The position numbers and the translations under genes are program-made. A DNA stretch of 14,354 nt from Thermoflexus sp. GTDB taxonomy: Bacteria; Chloroflexota; Anaerolineae; Thermoflexales; Thermoflexaceae. This document shows positions 6,821 to 13,883 of the stretch, piece after piece (the stretch's first letter is position 1; the number at the start of each line of letters is the position of its first letter). The stretch is taken from contig JAGHYO010000035.1 of assembly GCA_017743605.1 (NCBI GenBank), positions 1 to 14,354 on the forward strand, given 5' to 3'. The notes below the pieces were generated by a model that did no database searches, was not told where the DNA came from, and was given only the letters and a program-made list of their open reading frames with translations.

Positions 6821-8218
6821 CTACGCGCCGCCCTGCTCGAACAGACGGTCGATGGCCTCCGTCAGCTCTGCCAGGTTCAGAACCTGGTGGACTGCCGCGC
6901 AGAGTGGGGCGTACAAGAATATGTCGCTGTCGCCGGTGCCCCAGAGCGCCCGGGGCTCTGGGTTGAACCAGAGGATGCGTTTCGCTCGGCGACGGATCTC
7001 CTCGAAGCAGTCCAGGCGGGGATCGTTGTAATTGTTCCGCCCGTCCCCCACGATGATCACCGTGGTCTTCCGGTCCAGGGCGTCCAGGTGGTTGCGGCAG
7101 AAGGTCGTCAAGCCGTTCCCCAGGTCGGTGTTGTAATGCCCCGGCGGGTTCTCCCAGAGCACCCGGCGCACTGCCTCCTCCGGCCGCTCCTCGAAGAAAA
7201 TGGGCGTGATCTCGCGCAGGTCATCGATGAACACAAAGCTGCGCGTGCGGCTGATCTGGTCCTGAAGCAGATAGATCAGATGGAGGAAGAACTCCGAACA
7301 GTGCCGCACGGAGGTGCTGAGGTCGCACAGGACCACCAGGCGGGGCTTGAGGTGGCGCCGGCGGAAGTGCAGGTCGAAGGGGACGCCGGCATGACGCAGG
7401 TTGGCCCGCAGCGTGGCCTTGGCGTCCAGCCGGCGGCCGTCCCCGCGCTTCAGGCGCAGGGCAGCCCGGGTGCGCAGGCGGGCGGCCAGGCGGGCGACCA
7501 TCTGGCGCAGGCGGTGGAGATCCGTGGGGGTCAGGGCGTGGAACGGGCGCTCCATGAGCTCCGCCTCGCGGGGCTCCGGGGAGCGCTCCGCCAGGCGCTC
7601 CAGGGCAGCCATCCCCGCCGCCTGCTGAATCTGGCGGAGGAGGGCGGCCTGGTTGGCCCGGATCTGTTCCTCCAGCTGCTGGAGCGTCTTGGCGTCCATC
7701 CCGGCTTCCGCGAGCATCCGCAGGAAGGCCCGCAGTGCCTCCTCCAGCCGTTCGTCCAGCCCGGCCCCTCGCTGCATCCAGCGGGCCAGGGCCTGGCGAT
7801 CCGCCCACTCTCGGATGTGACGGCTCCCGGCATACCGGGCCAGGGCCTGTAGCTCCTCTGGCGTGAACGGCCGGCCCTCCAGCAACCGGCGCAGCAGCTC
7901 CGCCATCTCTGGGCCGAACGGGCGGGCCAGGGCCTGCAGCGCCTGCTGTAGCCATCGCTGATGCCGAGGGGAGAGCCCGCCCGTCGCTGGCATCATCGGA
8001 GGCTCACCCAGCCCGAAGAACAGAGGGAACAGCTCCTCAAAAATGGGGAAGGCCCGAGCTTCCTTCACCAGGGCGGTTCTCAGGGCGGCTTTAAAGAGCT
8101 CCCGATCCATCGCCCCGACCTGCTCGACCGCGCGGAGGGCATCCGCTGATTCCGCCACAGACACCCGCACTCCGGTGGCCCGGAGGGCCCGAATGAACTG
8201 CACGATCCGCTCATCCAT
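6821..8218 (-). CDS. CoxE-like VWA domain-containing protein
   Basis: A 465-residue cytoplasmic protein of the CoxE/VWA family. The N-terminal ~220 residues are helical and rich in Ala, Gln, Leu and Arg; a basic linker leads to a C-terminal von Willebrand A domain. Its metal site is present: D299-L-S301-T-S303, T364 in YNTDLG, and Asp392 in VGDGRNN. CoxE-type proteins usually work with a MoxR AAA+ ATPase (CoxD) to insert metals or assemble enzyme complexes; no ATPase or target enzyme lies in this window, so the client is unknown. I chose ATG 8218 (GGAG, 7-base spacer). The ATG at 8260, 14 residues earlier, has no ribosome site and falls inside a promoter-like -10 box. Confidence 0.88.
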   Translation of the reverse strand: MDERIVQFIRALRATGVRVSVAESADALRAVEQVGAMDRELFKAALRTALVKEARAFPIFEELFPLFFGLGEPPMMPATGGLSPRHQRWLQQALQALARPFGPEMAELLRRLLEGRPFTPEELQALARYAGSRHIREWADRQALARWMQRGAGLDERLEEALRAFLRMLAEAGMDAKTLQQLEEQIRANQAALLRQIQQAAGMAALERLAERSPEPREAELMERPFHALTPTDLHRLRQMVARLAARLRTRAALRLKRGDGRRLDAKATLRANLRHAGVPFDLHFRRRHLKPRLVVLCDLSTSVRHCSEFFLHLIYLLQDQISRTRSFVFIDDLREITPIFFEERPEEAVRRVLWENPPGHYNTDLGNGLTTFCRNHLDALDRKTTVIIVGDGRNNYNDPRLDCFEEIRRRAKRILWFNPEPRALWGTGDSDIFLYAPLCAAVHQVLNLAELTEAIDRLFEQGGA

Positions 8219-8258
8219 CGATGGGCTCCATAGGCGTCCCTGTGCCCCTGCTGGCTTC

Positions 8259-8288
8259 ATTCTGAATGCAGCCGGGCGAGGGCGTCAA
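8259..8288 (-). promoter_or_regulatory. Candidate promoter of the VWA gene
   Basis: On the minus strand TTGACG (8288-8283) and CAGAAT (8264-8259) are 18 bases apart, lying between the radical SAM stop and the VWA start. Transcription would begin near 8252, giving a short leader with the GGAG site. It supports the start at 8218, because the alternative ATG at 8260 would be inside the -10 box. Confidence 0.4.
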
Positions 8289-8303
8289 CCAGGCGCGCAG
8301 GCC

Positions 8304-9425
8304 TTACGCGATCGACGAAGCGGGCAGATCCAGCAAGAAAACGCTGCCCAGCCGGATCCGGGTGAGGCCCGCTGCGCGGGCAGCCTCGAGGGCCTCCTGG
8401 GCGTGCGCGGAGGAGGTGCAGGGAAGGTCGGCCATCCAGAAGTGTGGGGCGAAGGCGAGCAGCGTGTAGGGGATATCTGGATGGATGGAGGCGATGAAGC
8501 GGGCGATGCGGAACACCTCCTCGGCATCTACGTAGCCGGGGATCAGCAAGGTGCTAGCCACCACCAGAGGCGGGTGAGGCCGCCGGGGGATCATCGCTGC
8601 TGCTCGCCGGAAGTTCTCCAACGTGCGGCGGTTGCTGGCCCCCGTCAGGGCAATGTGCAGGTTCTCGTCGAAGGCTTTCAGGTCGAACTTGATGCAGCCC
8701 CCGGTCTCCAGCGAGAGGCGGACGGCCTGATCCAGCAGCCGGGGGTTCATCATGCCGTTGGTCTCCCAGCACACCCGCACGCCTTTCCGGGCGAGCAGCC
8801 AGGCTGTGGCCAGGGCATGCGGCATCTGGGAAGAAGGATCGCCGCCAAAGAAGCACGCGCAGAAGGTGCGTTCGTTGGCGACGGCCGCCAGCTCAGCGGC
8901 GGAGGTCCGGGCGCGCTCCGAAGCGGAAAGGTCGCGGTAATGCCAATTCTGACAGAACAGGCAGTTGAAGGTACACGAGCCGTAGAACACCGCGAGGTTA
9001 TGATAGCCGCGCGCGTGATGCCCCTCGCACACCCAGTCCGCCACGCAGTTGGTGGGCAGGGGATCCCGATACCAGTGCAGGAGGCCGTGCTCTGGGGTTC
9101 CCGCTCGGTGGATCAGCTGTCCATTCCGGGCGATCCGCAGGCCGCAGTAGCCCCGCTCGCCCTCCCCCAGACGGCATTCCCACGCGCATAACCCGCAGCG
9201 GATCCCTCCGGGGGTCTGCGGGGCGCTCTCCGGCAGGCCGAAGGCCCGCCGGATCTGACGGTGGGTCTTCTGGGCCAGCGGGACGGCTTCCTGAGGACGC
9301 TCCCGGATGCAGCGCACACAGCTGCCGATGGCCCCGGCCACCGGCAGCACCGACTGGCCGCACAACCGGCATGCGGCGGATCCTTTCTCTGCAGGCTGTA
9401 CCCAGGGAGAACGCTTCCACATCAT
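8304..9425 (-). CDS. PflA-like radical SAM protein with two N-terminal Cys clusters
   Basis: A 373-residue radical SAM enzyme of the pyruvate-formate-lyase-activating type (COG1180-like; related proteins are annotated AmmeMemoRadiSam). The [4Fe-4S] site is C151-TFN-C155-LF-C158. Before it lie two Cys clusters: C19-x2-C22...C36-x2-C39, a zinc-ribbon pattern, and C77-x2-C80-x3-C84...C94 (IRCGLCAWECRLGEGERGYC), typical of this subgroup. GGDPSSQ, WETNGMMN and IKFDLKA follow the expected order of core strands. The substrate is unknown; no glycyl-radical enzyme or AMMECR1/Memo partner is nearby. The start ATG 9425 (or the adjacent ATG 9422) lies 5 bases after AAAGGAG. It overlaps the last four bases of the relic antitoxin frame. 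Confidence 0.88.
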   Translation of the reverse strand: MMWKRSPWVQPAEKGSAACRLCGQSVLPVAGAIGSCVRCIRERPQEAVPLAQKTHRQIRRAFGLPESAPQTPGGIRCGLCAWECRLGEGERGYCGLRIARNGQLIHRAGTPEHGLLHWYRDPLPTNCVADWVCEGHHARGYHNLAVFYGSCTFNCLFCQNWHYRDLSASERARTSAAELAAVANERTFCACFFGGDPSSQMPHALATAWLLARKGVRVCWETNGMMNPRLLDQAVRLSLETGGCIKFDLKAFDENLHIALTGASNRRTLENFRRAAAMIPRRPHPPLVVASTLLIPGYVDAEEVFRIARFIASIHPDIPYTLLAFAPHFWMADLPCTSSAHAQEALEAARAAGLTRIRLGSVFLLDLPASSIA

Positions 9426-9662
9426 TCCTGCTCCTTTCTTCGTCTCACTGCTCTGCTAAACGTTGGAGCATCTCTTCCCACCTCTTCATTCACCTCCCGG
9501 AGAGCGCGCTCGAAGGCCTCCTGACGTTCCTTTGAAATCGATCGTGTAGGACGAACAATCAGAGATGGTCCATCGATCCACAGCGCGACCGGAGAGTCGG
9601 CTGGGATGCTGAGTCGCTGTAAGAGCAACTGATCCATCACCAGCACTGCGTTGTTCGCTCAA
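9422..9662 (-). pseudogene. Degenerate MazE/AbrB-like antitoxin gene
   Basis: The open frame from GTG 9646 encodes 74 residues whose first part, NAVLVMDQLLLQRLSIPADS...LIVRPT, matches the distal half of the AbrB/MazE swapped-hairpin domain of antitoxins (usually beginning with a K-L-x-R-x-G-N-S strand). That first strand is missing. A good ribosome site GGAGG (9675-9671) is followed 8 bases later by TTG (9662-9660), but reading from it leaves the antitoxin frame, as if codons were deleted. The tail is also broken: after residue 53 the current frame gives an atypical Arg-rich end, while the next frame reads KRWEEMLQRLAEQ-stop, ending at 9445, a normal antitoxin tail. No toxin gene follows. I read it as a relic; a functional 74-residue protein from GTG 9646 is the alternative. 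Confidence 0.65.
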
Positions 9663-9693
9663 AGGATCAGCCTCCGGATCCTCTTCGCCTTCT

Positions 9694-9699
9694 ATTATA
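9694..9699 (-). promoter_or_regulatory. TATAAT -10 box upstream of the antitoxin relic
   Basis: A perfect TATAAT on the minus strand lies about 20 bases before the GGAGG site of the relic antitoxin gene. No good -35 is present at 17 bases; the 15-base tandem repeat occupies that region. It could still drive the radical SAM gene downstream. Confidence 0.4.
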
Positions 9700-9725
9700 G
9701 GCGGGACCACTATAAACGGGACCAC
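9696..9725. repeat. 15-base tandem direct repeat, two units
   Basis: Plus-strand units TATAGGCGGGACCAC (9696-9710) and TATAAACGGGACCAC (9711-9725) are adjacent and differ at two positions. They sit between the dehydrogenase stop and the antitoxin relic and overlap the TATAAT box. Tandem sites of this spacing next to a promoter suggest a repressor operator, possibly the autoregulatory site of the former toxin-antitoxin gene; this is inference. Confidence 0.6.
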
Positions 9726-9751
9726 GAGCACGATCCTGCAGTTCTTCCGCC

Positions 9752-11281
9752 TCATGGTGCGATCGGCCCGGAGGGCGCATCAAGAACCAAGGTGGGTAAG
9801 GCCCTGAAGGGCAGGCTCCGGGCGAGGGCCTCGACGGTGAAGCAGGCCAGATCCCGGAAGAGGGGCTCGGCGCGGGCTTCCTGTTCCTCCGGAGGAAGCC
9901 GGAGATGGGCCTCCACCCGGCCGGCCATCTCCTCCAGGGCGTGGGGGTCGGCCCACCGAGCGAGCCACGCGAAGAGCGCGCGATGCGCCCCTTTCCGCGC
10001 CATCGCCTCCAGCCCGTCCAGGATCTGCCGGTGGGGCGTGCCTTCCCAGATGGGCAGGATCATGGCCTCCCGCAGCCAGCGCTCCACCGGATACTCCCCC
10101 AGCACTCCCATCCCGCCGTGGACCTCCATCGCCCACTTCGCCGTCTGCACCGCCTGCTCCGCCGTCCAGTATTTGGCAAGATGGGTGAGCAGACGGAAAA
10201 GATGGTAGCGCTCCGGATAGGGAGGGCGCTCCGGCCACACCTCCTCCAGCATGCGGACCGTTGCCCAGGTCAGGGCAAAGGCGGCCCGGAGCTCCTGGAT
10301 GCGCTCGGCGAACTGACGACGCATCAAAGGATGCTGGAGGACAGGGCGGCCGAAGGCGATGCGGCGAGCCGCGAAGGCCAGGGCCTCCGCGATCGCCCGC
10401 TGCATCAGGGCGACGCTGCCGACGCTGTTGGCGACCCGGGAGACGTTGAGGACCTCCAGGATCTGGTAGATGCCGGTCTCTGGGCGCCCTAGCAGGTATG
10501 CCTCGCTCTCCCGCAGCTCCACCTCGCCCGTGGGTACCGAGCGGGTGCCGATCTTATCCTTCAGGCGTCGGATGAGATAGTTGAGGGTGCCATCCTCCCG
10601 ATAGCGGGGGAGCAGGAAGAGGGCAAGGCCGCGGACGGTGCGGGGGGCGCCCTCGGGGCGGGCAGCGACCACGGCCAGCTCCGCCCCGGCGTTGCTGGCG
10701 AAATACTTCTCCCCCGTCAGCCGCCAGTGTTCGCCTTCGGGCCGAGCGACGGTCTCTACGGCGGCCCCCAGATCCGAGCCGCCGCCGGCCTCGGTCATCC
10801 AGGTGGCGCCCTGCCAGACTTCCCCGTCCCGTCGGAGCAGAGGTGGGAGGAAGCGGGCCTGAAGCGCGGGATCGCCGTATTTGCGCAGGGCCAGGGCGGT
10901 GGCCAGAGAGACGGTGTAGGGGCAGTAAAGGCCTGCATCATAGAAGGCGGTTACATATCCGATGAGGAACGTTGCGGCGAGCCCTTCTCCTTCGAAGGTC
11001 TGCCAGACCGCGCCGGCGCGATAGCCCTGCAGGAGCATCCGTCGGTAATCCGGCGGGTAGAGGATCTCATCGATGCGGTGGCCGAAGCGGTCGTAGGCGC
11101 GCAGCCACGGCGTGCCCATGCGATCGATCATCGTGGAGATGGCCTTCCCCTCCGCTTCCCACCAAGCCTCCAGCTCCTCGATCTCGGCCCGGATCGGAAG
11201 CGGAACCCCCATCGCCTGAAGGAACCGCGTGGGCGAGGGAATGGCTTCCATGAGCTCCAGCTCCGCCATTGCGGGCCCCAT
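9752..11281 (-). CDS. Acyl-CoA dehydrogenase family protein
   Basis: A flavoenzyme of about 509 residues that should oxidise an acyl-CoA thioester at C2-C3, passing electrons to ETF. Counting from ATG 11281, the FAD/substrate motif ATWMTEAGGGSDLGA lies at 159-173, EKYFASNAGAELAVVA at about 191-206, RIAFGRPVLQHPLMRR at about 307-322, and the C-terminal HGGMGVLGEYPVERWLREA and PIWEGTPHRQI hold the probable catalytic Glu (413). The length (mitochondrial-type enzymes are about 380) and a helical C-terminal extension of about 75 residues suggest the AidB-like/long bacterial subgroup; chain-length preference cannot be told. The frame is open up to GTG 11395, but that extension is low-complexity and overlaps the divergent promoter region, so ATG 11281 or ATG 11269 (GGGG, 6-base spacer) is more likely. 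Confidence 0.9.
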   Translation of the reverse strand: MGPAMAELELMEAIPSPTRFLQAMGVPLPIRAEIEELEAWWEAEGKAISTMIDRMGTPWLRAYDRFGHRIDEILYPPDYRRMLLQGYRAGAVWQTFEGEGLAATFLIGYVTAFYDAGLYCPYTVSLATALALRKYGDPALQARFLPPLLRRDGEVWQGATWMTEAGGGSDLGAAVETVARPEGEHWRLTGEKYFASNAGAELAVVAARPEGAPRTVRGLALFLLPRYREDGTLNYLIRRLKDKIGTRSVPTGEVELRESEAYLLGRPETGIYQILEVLNVSRVANSVGSVALMQRAIAEALAFAARRIAFGRPVLQHPLMRRQFAERIQELRAAFALTWATVRMLEEVWPERPPYPERYHLFRLLTHLAKYWTAEQAVQTAKWAMEVHGGMGVLGEYPVERWLREAMILPIWEGTPHRQILDGLEAMARKGAHRALFAWLARWADPHALEEMAGRVEAHLRLPPEEQEARAEPLFRDLACFTVEALARSLPFRALPTLVLDAPSGPIAP

Positions 11282-11375
11282 GTTAGGAGATCCACTCCCA
11301 TGATACGCCTTCGCGAGGGGGCGCGCCGGGCGATGTCCGCTCGGCCTCTTAAGATCCGGGGGGAGAGATCCGTCG

Positions 11376-11381
11376 TATGAT
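11376..11381 (+). promoter_or_regulatory. Candidate -10 box for the Asp-box protein gene
   Basis: TATGAT lies 30 bases before the start codon at 11412 in the 130-base divergent region (11282-11411) shared with the acyl-CoA dehydrogenase gene. No clear -35 is found 16-18 bases upstream. AGATCC occurs twice just upstream (11352 and about 11366). Confidence 0.25.
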
Positions 11382-11411
11382 GAATAAGGGATCACCGCTC
11401 AGGAGGGGCGC

Positions 11412-12797
11412 ATGCTTCGATGGCTGAAGGCCGGGCTGGGGGGAGCCCTGCTGTTCCTGGGCCTGCTTCTCGGGATGCGCTGGGCGGCGGGGGAGGCTGC
11501 GATGCTTCCGCCGCCCCTGTGGGGTCCCAACGTGGTGGCTAACACCGATCGGAGCGGCTTCGCCCAGCAGGAACCCAGCCTGGCCATCCACCCCCGCGAC
11601 CTCCGGAACCTGGTGGTGGCAGCCAAGGACTTCCGCCGCACCCAGGACATCACCCGCGAGGTCTGGATCTACGTTTCCTTCGACGGGGGACGCTCCTGGC
11701 CGATCCAGGCCCCCTTCCCTGGCCTGCCCCCAACCATCACCCTACAGAGCGATCCGGTCGCCCTGGCCACGGAGGAGGGGCGTTTCTACGTGCTGGCCCT
11801 GGGCGTCGGGACGCCCGCTCGCCGCCATCACGGGCTGTTCCTGACCTGTTCCGATGACGGAGGGCGCACCTGGCGGGACGCGGTGACAATCATCTCGGAT
11901 CCATCGACGATCTTCGATGATAAGCCCTGGCTGGCCCGCGACGACCATCCCTCCAGCCCCTACTACGGGCGCCTGTATGTGGCCTGGCGGCCCATGCATG
12001 CCGACGTGCTATGGGTGGTCCGCTCCGAAGACGGCGGCCTTTCCTGGTCCCGCCCGGTGACCGCGGCCGAGGGGGAGAGGGTACAGGGGGCCATGCCAGT
12101 GGTAGGTGCCGATGGGGCCCTTCATCTTTTTTTTGTGGAGCCGATATCGCCCACCGCGCCCGGAATGATCCGGGTGGTCACCTCCTTCGATGGAGGAGCT
12201 TCCTTTTCCACCCCGCGGAGGGTGGCTTCGGTGCTTCAGCCTCCCAGCCCTGTCCGCGTTTATGATCGGTGGCGGCTTTATACGCTGCCCAGCGCCGCGG
12301 CAGACCCCCGGGATCCCGCCCGGCTGTACGTGGTCTGGACGGAGGGATCCCCTCAGGAGGCCCTGGGCACGGAAGTGGCCTTCGCCCGCAGCGAGGACGG
12401 CGGTCGCACCTGGATGCTGAGCCGGCCTTTCGCCGCCCCGGGGGACGCCATGCATCCCATCGTGCGGACGGACGCGCGGGGGTGGGTGCATCTGTTCTGG
12501 TTGGATCGCCGACGGGATCCCCGGAACCGGCTTTTCGATGCGTTTTATGCTTACTCTCCGGACGGCGGGCGGACGTGGAGCCCGCCTTTCCGGGTGAGCA
12601 CGCGTTCCTTCGATCTGAACCAGGCCGTGCCGCCCATCAGCCCAGCGCCCGGGGATTACTGGGGTCTGGATGTCCGCAGGGATCGCGTCTGCATGGCATG
12701 GAGCGATACCCGGTTCGGCGATGAAGATATCATGGTGACATGCGGCATCCTCCCCCTCGCCTCCTCTGTCCTGCTTCCCGGGATCCCCATCGAGTAG
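11412..12797 (+). CDS. Secreted BNR/Asp-box repeat (sialidase-like beta-propeller) protein
   Basis: A 461-residue exported protein. A basic start and hydrophobic helix (about 5-27) form a signal peptide or anchor. Six Asp-boxes (S-x-D-G-G-x-[ST]-W/F) follow: SFDGGRSW 89-96, SDDGGRTW 147-154, SEDGGLSW 205-212, SFDGGASF 258-265, SEDGGRTW 327-334 and SPDGGRTW 382-389, consistent with a six-bladed propeller. Sialidases share this fold, but I cannot identify the arginine triad or the Tyr/Glu pair, so glycosidase activity is not supported; many such proteins are uncharacterised exo-proteins. The C-terminus after blade six (SSVLLPGIPIE) is short and carries no anchor. The start ATG follows AGGAGG with a 5-base spacer. 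An 8-T run lies at 12127-12134. Confidence 0.88.
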   Translation: MLRWLKAGLGGALLFLGLLLGMRWAAGEAAMLPPPLWGPNVVANTDRSGFAQQEPSLAIHPRDLRNLVVAAKDFRRTQDITREVWIYVSFDGGRSWPIQAPFPGLPPTITLQSDPVALATEEGRFYVLALGVGTPARRHHGLFLTCSDDGGRTWRDAVTIISDPSTIFDDKPWLARDDHPSSPYYGRLYVAWRPMHADVLWVVRSEDGGLSWSRPVTAAEGERVQGAMPVVGADGALHLFFVEPISPTAPGMIRVVTSFDGGASFSTPRRVASVLQPPSPVRVYDRWRLYTLPSAAADPRDPARLYVVWTEGSPQEALGTEVAFARSEDGGRTWMLSRPFAAPGDAMHPIVRTDARGWVHLFWLDRRRDPRNRLFDAFYAYSPDGGRTWSPPFRVSTRSFDLNQAVPPISPAPGDYWGLDVRRDRVCMAWSDTRFGDEDIMVTCGILPLASSVLLPGIPIE

Positions 12798-12814
12798 CGG
12801 CTGCCAGCGGAAGT

Positions 12815-12844
12815 TTGAGCCTCCAGCAGAGATGATGTTAGACT
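12815..12844 (+). promoter_or_regulatory. Candidate promoter of the mevalonate-pathway decarboxylase gene
   Basis: TTGAGC (12815-12820) and TAGACT (12839-12844) are 18 bases apart and lie in the 72-base gap after the Asp-box gene. Transcription would start near 12851, giving a very short leader with GGAG (12860-12863) six bases before ATG 12870. The same TTAGACTGAG surrounds the -10 candidate of the protease-pbpC operon. Confidence 0.45.
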
Positions 12845-12869
12845 GAGGCCGTGAACTCCGGAGCACCGG

Positions 12870-13868
12870 ATGGGGCGGATGGTGCGTCGCGCGACAGCCA
12901 TGGCCCACCCGAACATCGCCTTCGTGAAATACTGGGGGAACCGGGATGATCGCCTCCGGCTCCCCGCCAATTCGTCGTTTTCCATGAACCTGGGAGGGTT
13001 GCGCACGATCACCGCAGTGACGTTCCGGGAAGAGGAGGGGCCGGATCTCCTGTTCGTGAACGGCGCGCCCGTGGAGGGACCGGCCCGGGAACGGGTCTCG
13101 GCGTTCCTGGATCACGTGCGGAGGATGGCCGGATATCCGGGTCACGCCGTGGTGGAGTCCATCACGGACATCCCGCCCGGCGTGGGGCTGGCATCGTCGG
13201 CGGCAGCCTTCGCCGCCCTGGCCGCTGCTGCGTCCGCGGCCCTGGATCTGCAGCTCTCCGAGCGAGACCTGTCCATCCTCGCCCGGCTGGGCTCCGGGTC
13301 GGCGTGCCGTTCCGTGCCCCCTGGATTCGTGGAGTGGGTGGCAGGCGAGCGCCATGAGGATTCCTATGCTTACAGCGTGGCCCCGCCGGAGCACTGGGAT
13401 CTGTGGGACGTGATCGCCGTGGTCAGCGAGCAGCACAAGGCGGTGGGGTCCAGCGAGGGGCATCGCCGGGCGGCTACCAGCCCCCTGCATGGACCGCGGG
13501 TGGCGACCGCGCCGGAGCGGGTGGCCCGCTGCCGGGAGGCGGTGCTGCAGCGGGACTTCGAGGCCCTGGCGGAGACCATCGAGACGGACGCCATCTGGAT
13601 GCACGCGGTGATGATGACCTCCCGACCGCCCCTGTTCTACTGGGAGCCCGCCACCCTGGTGGTGTTGCAGGCGGCCCGTTGCTGGCGGGAGGAGGGGCTG
13701 CCGGTGGCCTTCACTCTGGACGCCGGGCCCAACGTACACCTGCTCTGCCCGGCGGAAGCTGCGGAGGAGATCGCCCGGCGGGCCCAGGCGGCGCCTGGGG
13801 TGCGGCGGGTGCTGCGCAGCGGCCCCGGCAGCGGGGCCCGGATCCTGCCGCCCGATGGAGGCCCATGA
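12870..13868 (+). CDS. mvaD: Diphosphomevalonate (or phosphomevalonate) decarboxylase
   Basis: A 332-residue GHMP-kinase-fold enzyme that uses ATP to decarboxylate mevalonate 5-diphosphate to isopentenyl diphosphate. Family signatures: AHPNIAFVKYWG (12-23), PANSSFSMNL (32-41), the phosphate loop PPGVGLASSAAAFA (102-115), GSGSACRS (141-148; S142 and R147 match the conserved Ser/Arg) and FTLDAGPNVH (281-290, D284 the catalytic Asp). Some Chloroflexota instead decarboxylate phosphomevalonate and then use isopentenyl phosphate kinase, and the two activities cannot be separated from this sequence alone. The usual Lys after KYWG is Asn here. It starts at ATG 12870 with GGAG six bases upstream. The Uma2 gene begins 15 bases after the stop. 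No other pathway gene is in the window. Confidence 0.9.
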   Translation: MGRMVRRATAMAHPNIAFVKYWGNRDDRLRLPANSSFSMNLGGLRTITAVTFREEEGPDLLFVNGAPVEGPARERVSAFLDHVRRMAGYPGHAVVESITDIPPGVGLASSAAAFAALAAAASAALDLQLSERDLSILARLGSGSACRSVPPGFVEWVAGERHEDSYAYSVAPPEHWDLWDVIAVVSEQHKAVGSSEGHRRAATSPLHGPRVATAPERVARCREAVLQRDFEALAETIETDAIWMHAVMMTSRPPLFYWEPATLVVLQAARCWREEGLPVAFTLDAGPNVHLLCPAEAAEEIARRAQAAPGVRRVLRSGPGSGARILPPDGGP

Positions 13869-13883
13869 ACGAAGGAGGTCCCC

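Noticed and set aside
8219..8260. Upstream ATG start at 8260 for the VWA protein
   Set aside because: No ribosome site, and the codon falls within a TTGACG/CAGAAT promoter candidate; ATG 8218 has GGAG at good spacing.
8043..9191. A 382-codon plus-strand frame
   Set aside because: It spans the starts and ends of two minus-strand genes with strong motifs and has no ribosome site or family match.
9486..9755. An 89-codon minus-strand frame whose ATG overlaps the dehydrogenase stop
   Set aside because: The overlap looks like coupling, but the product has no coherent fold, crosses the tandem repeat and promoter box, and its second half is the wrong frame of the antitoxin relic.
11282..11395. N-terminal extension of the acyl-CoA dehydrogenase to GTG 11395
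   Set aside because: The extra 38 residues are low-complexity, lack a ribosome site and cover the divergent promoter region.
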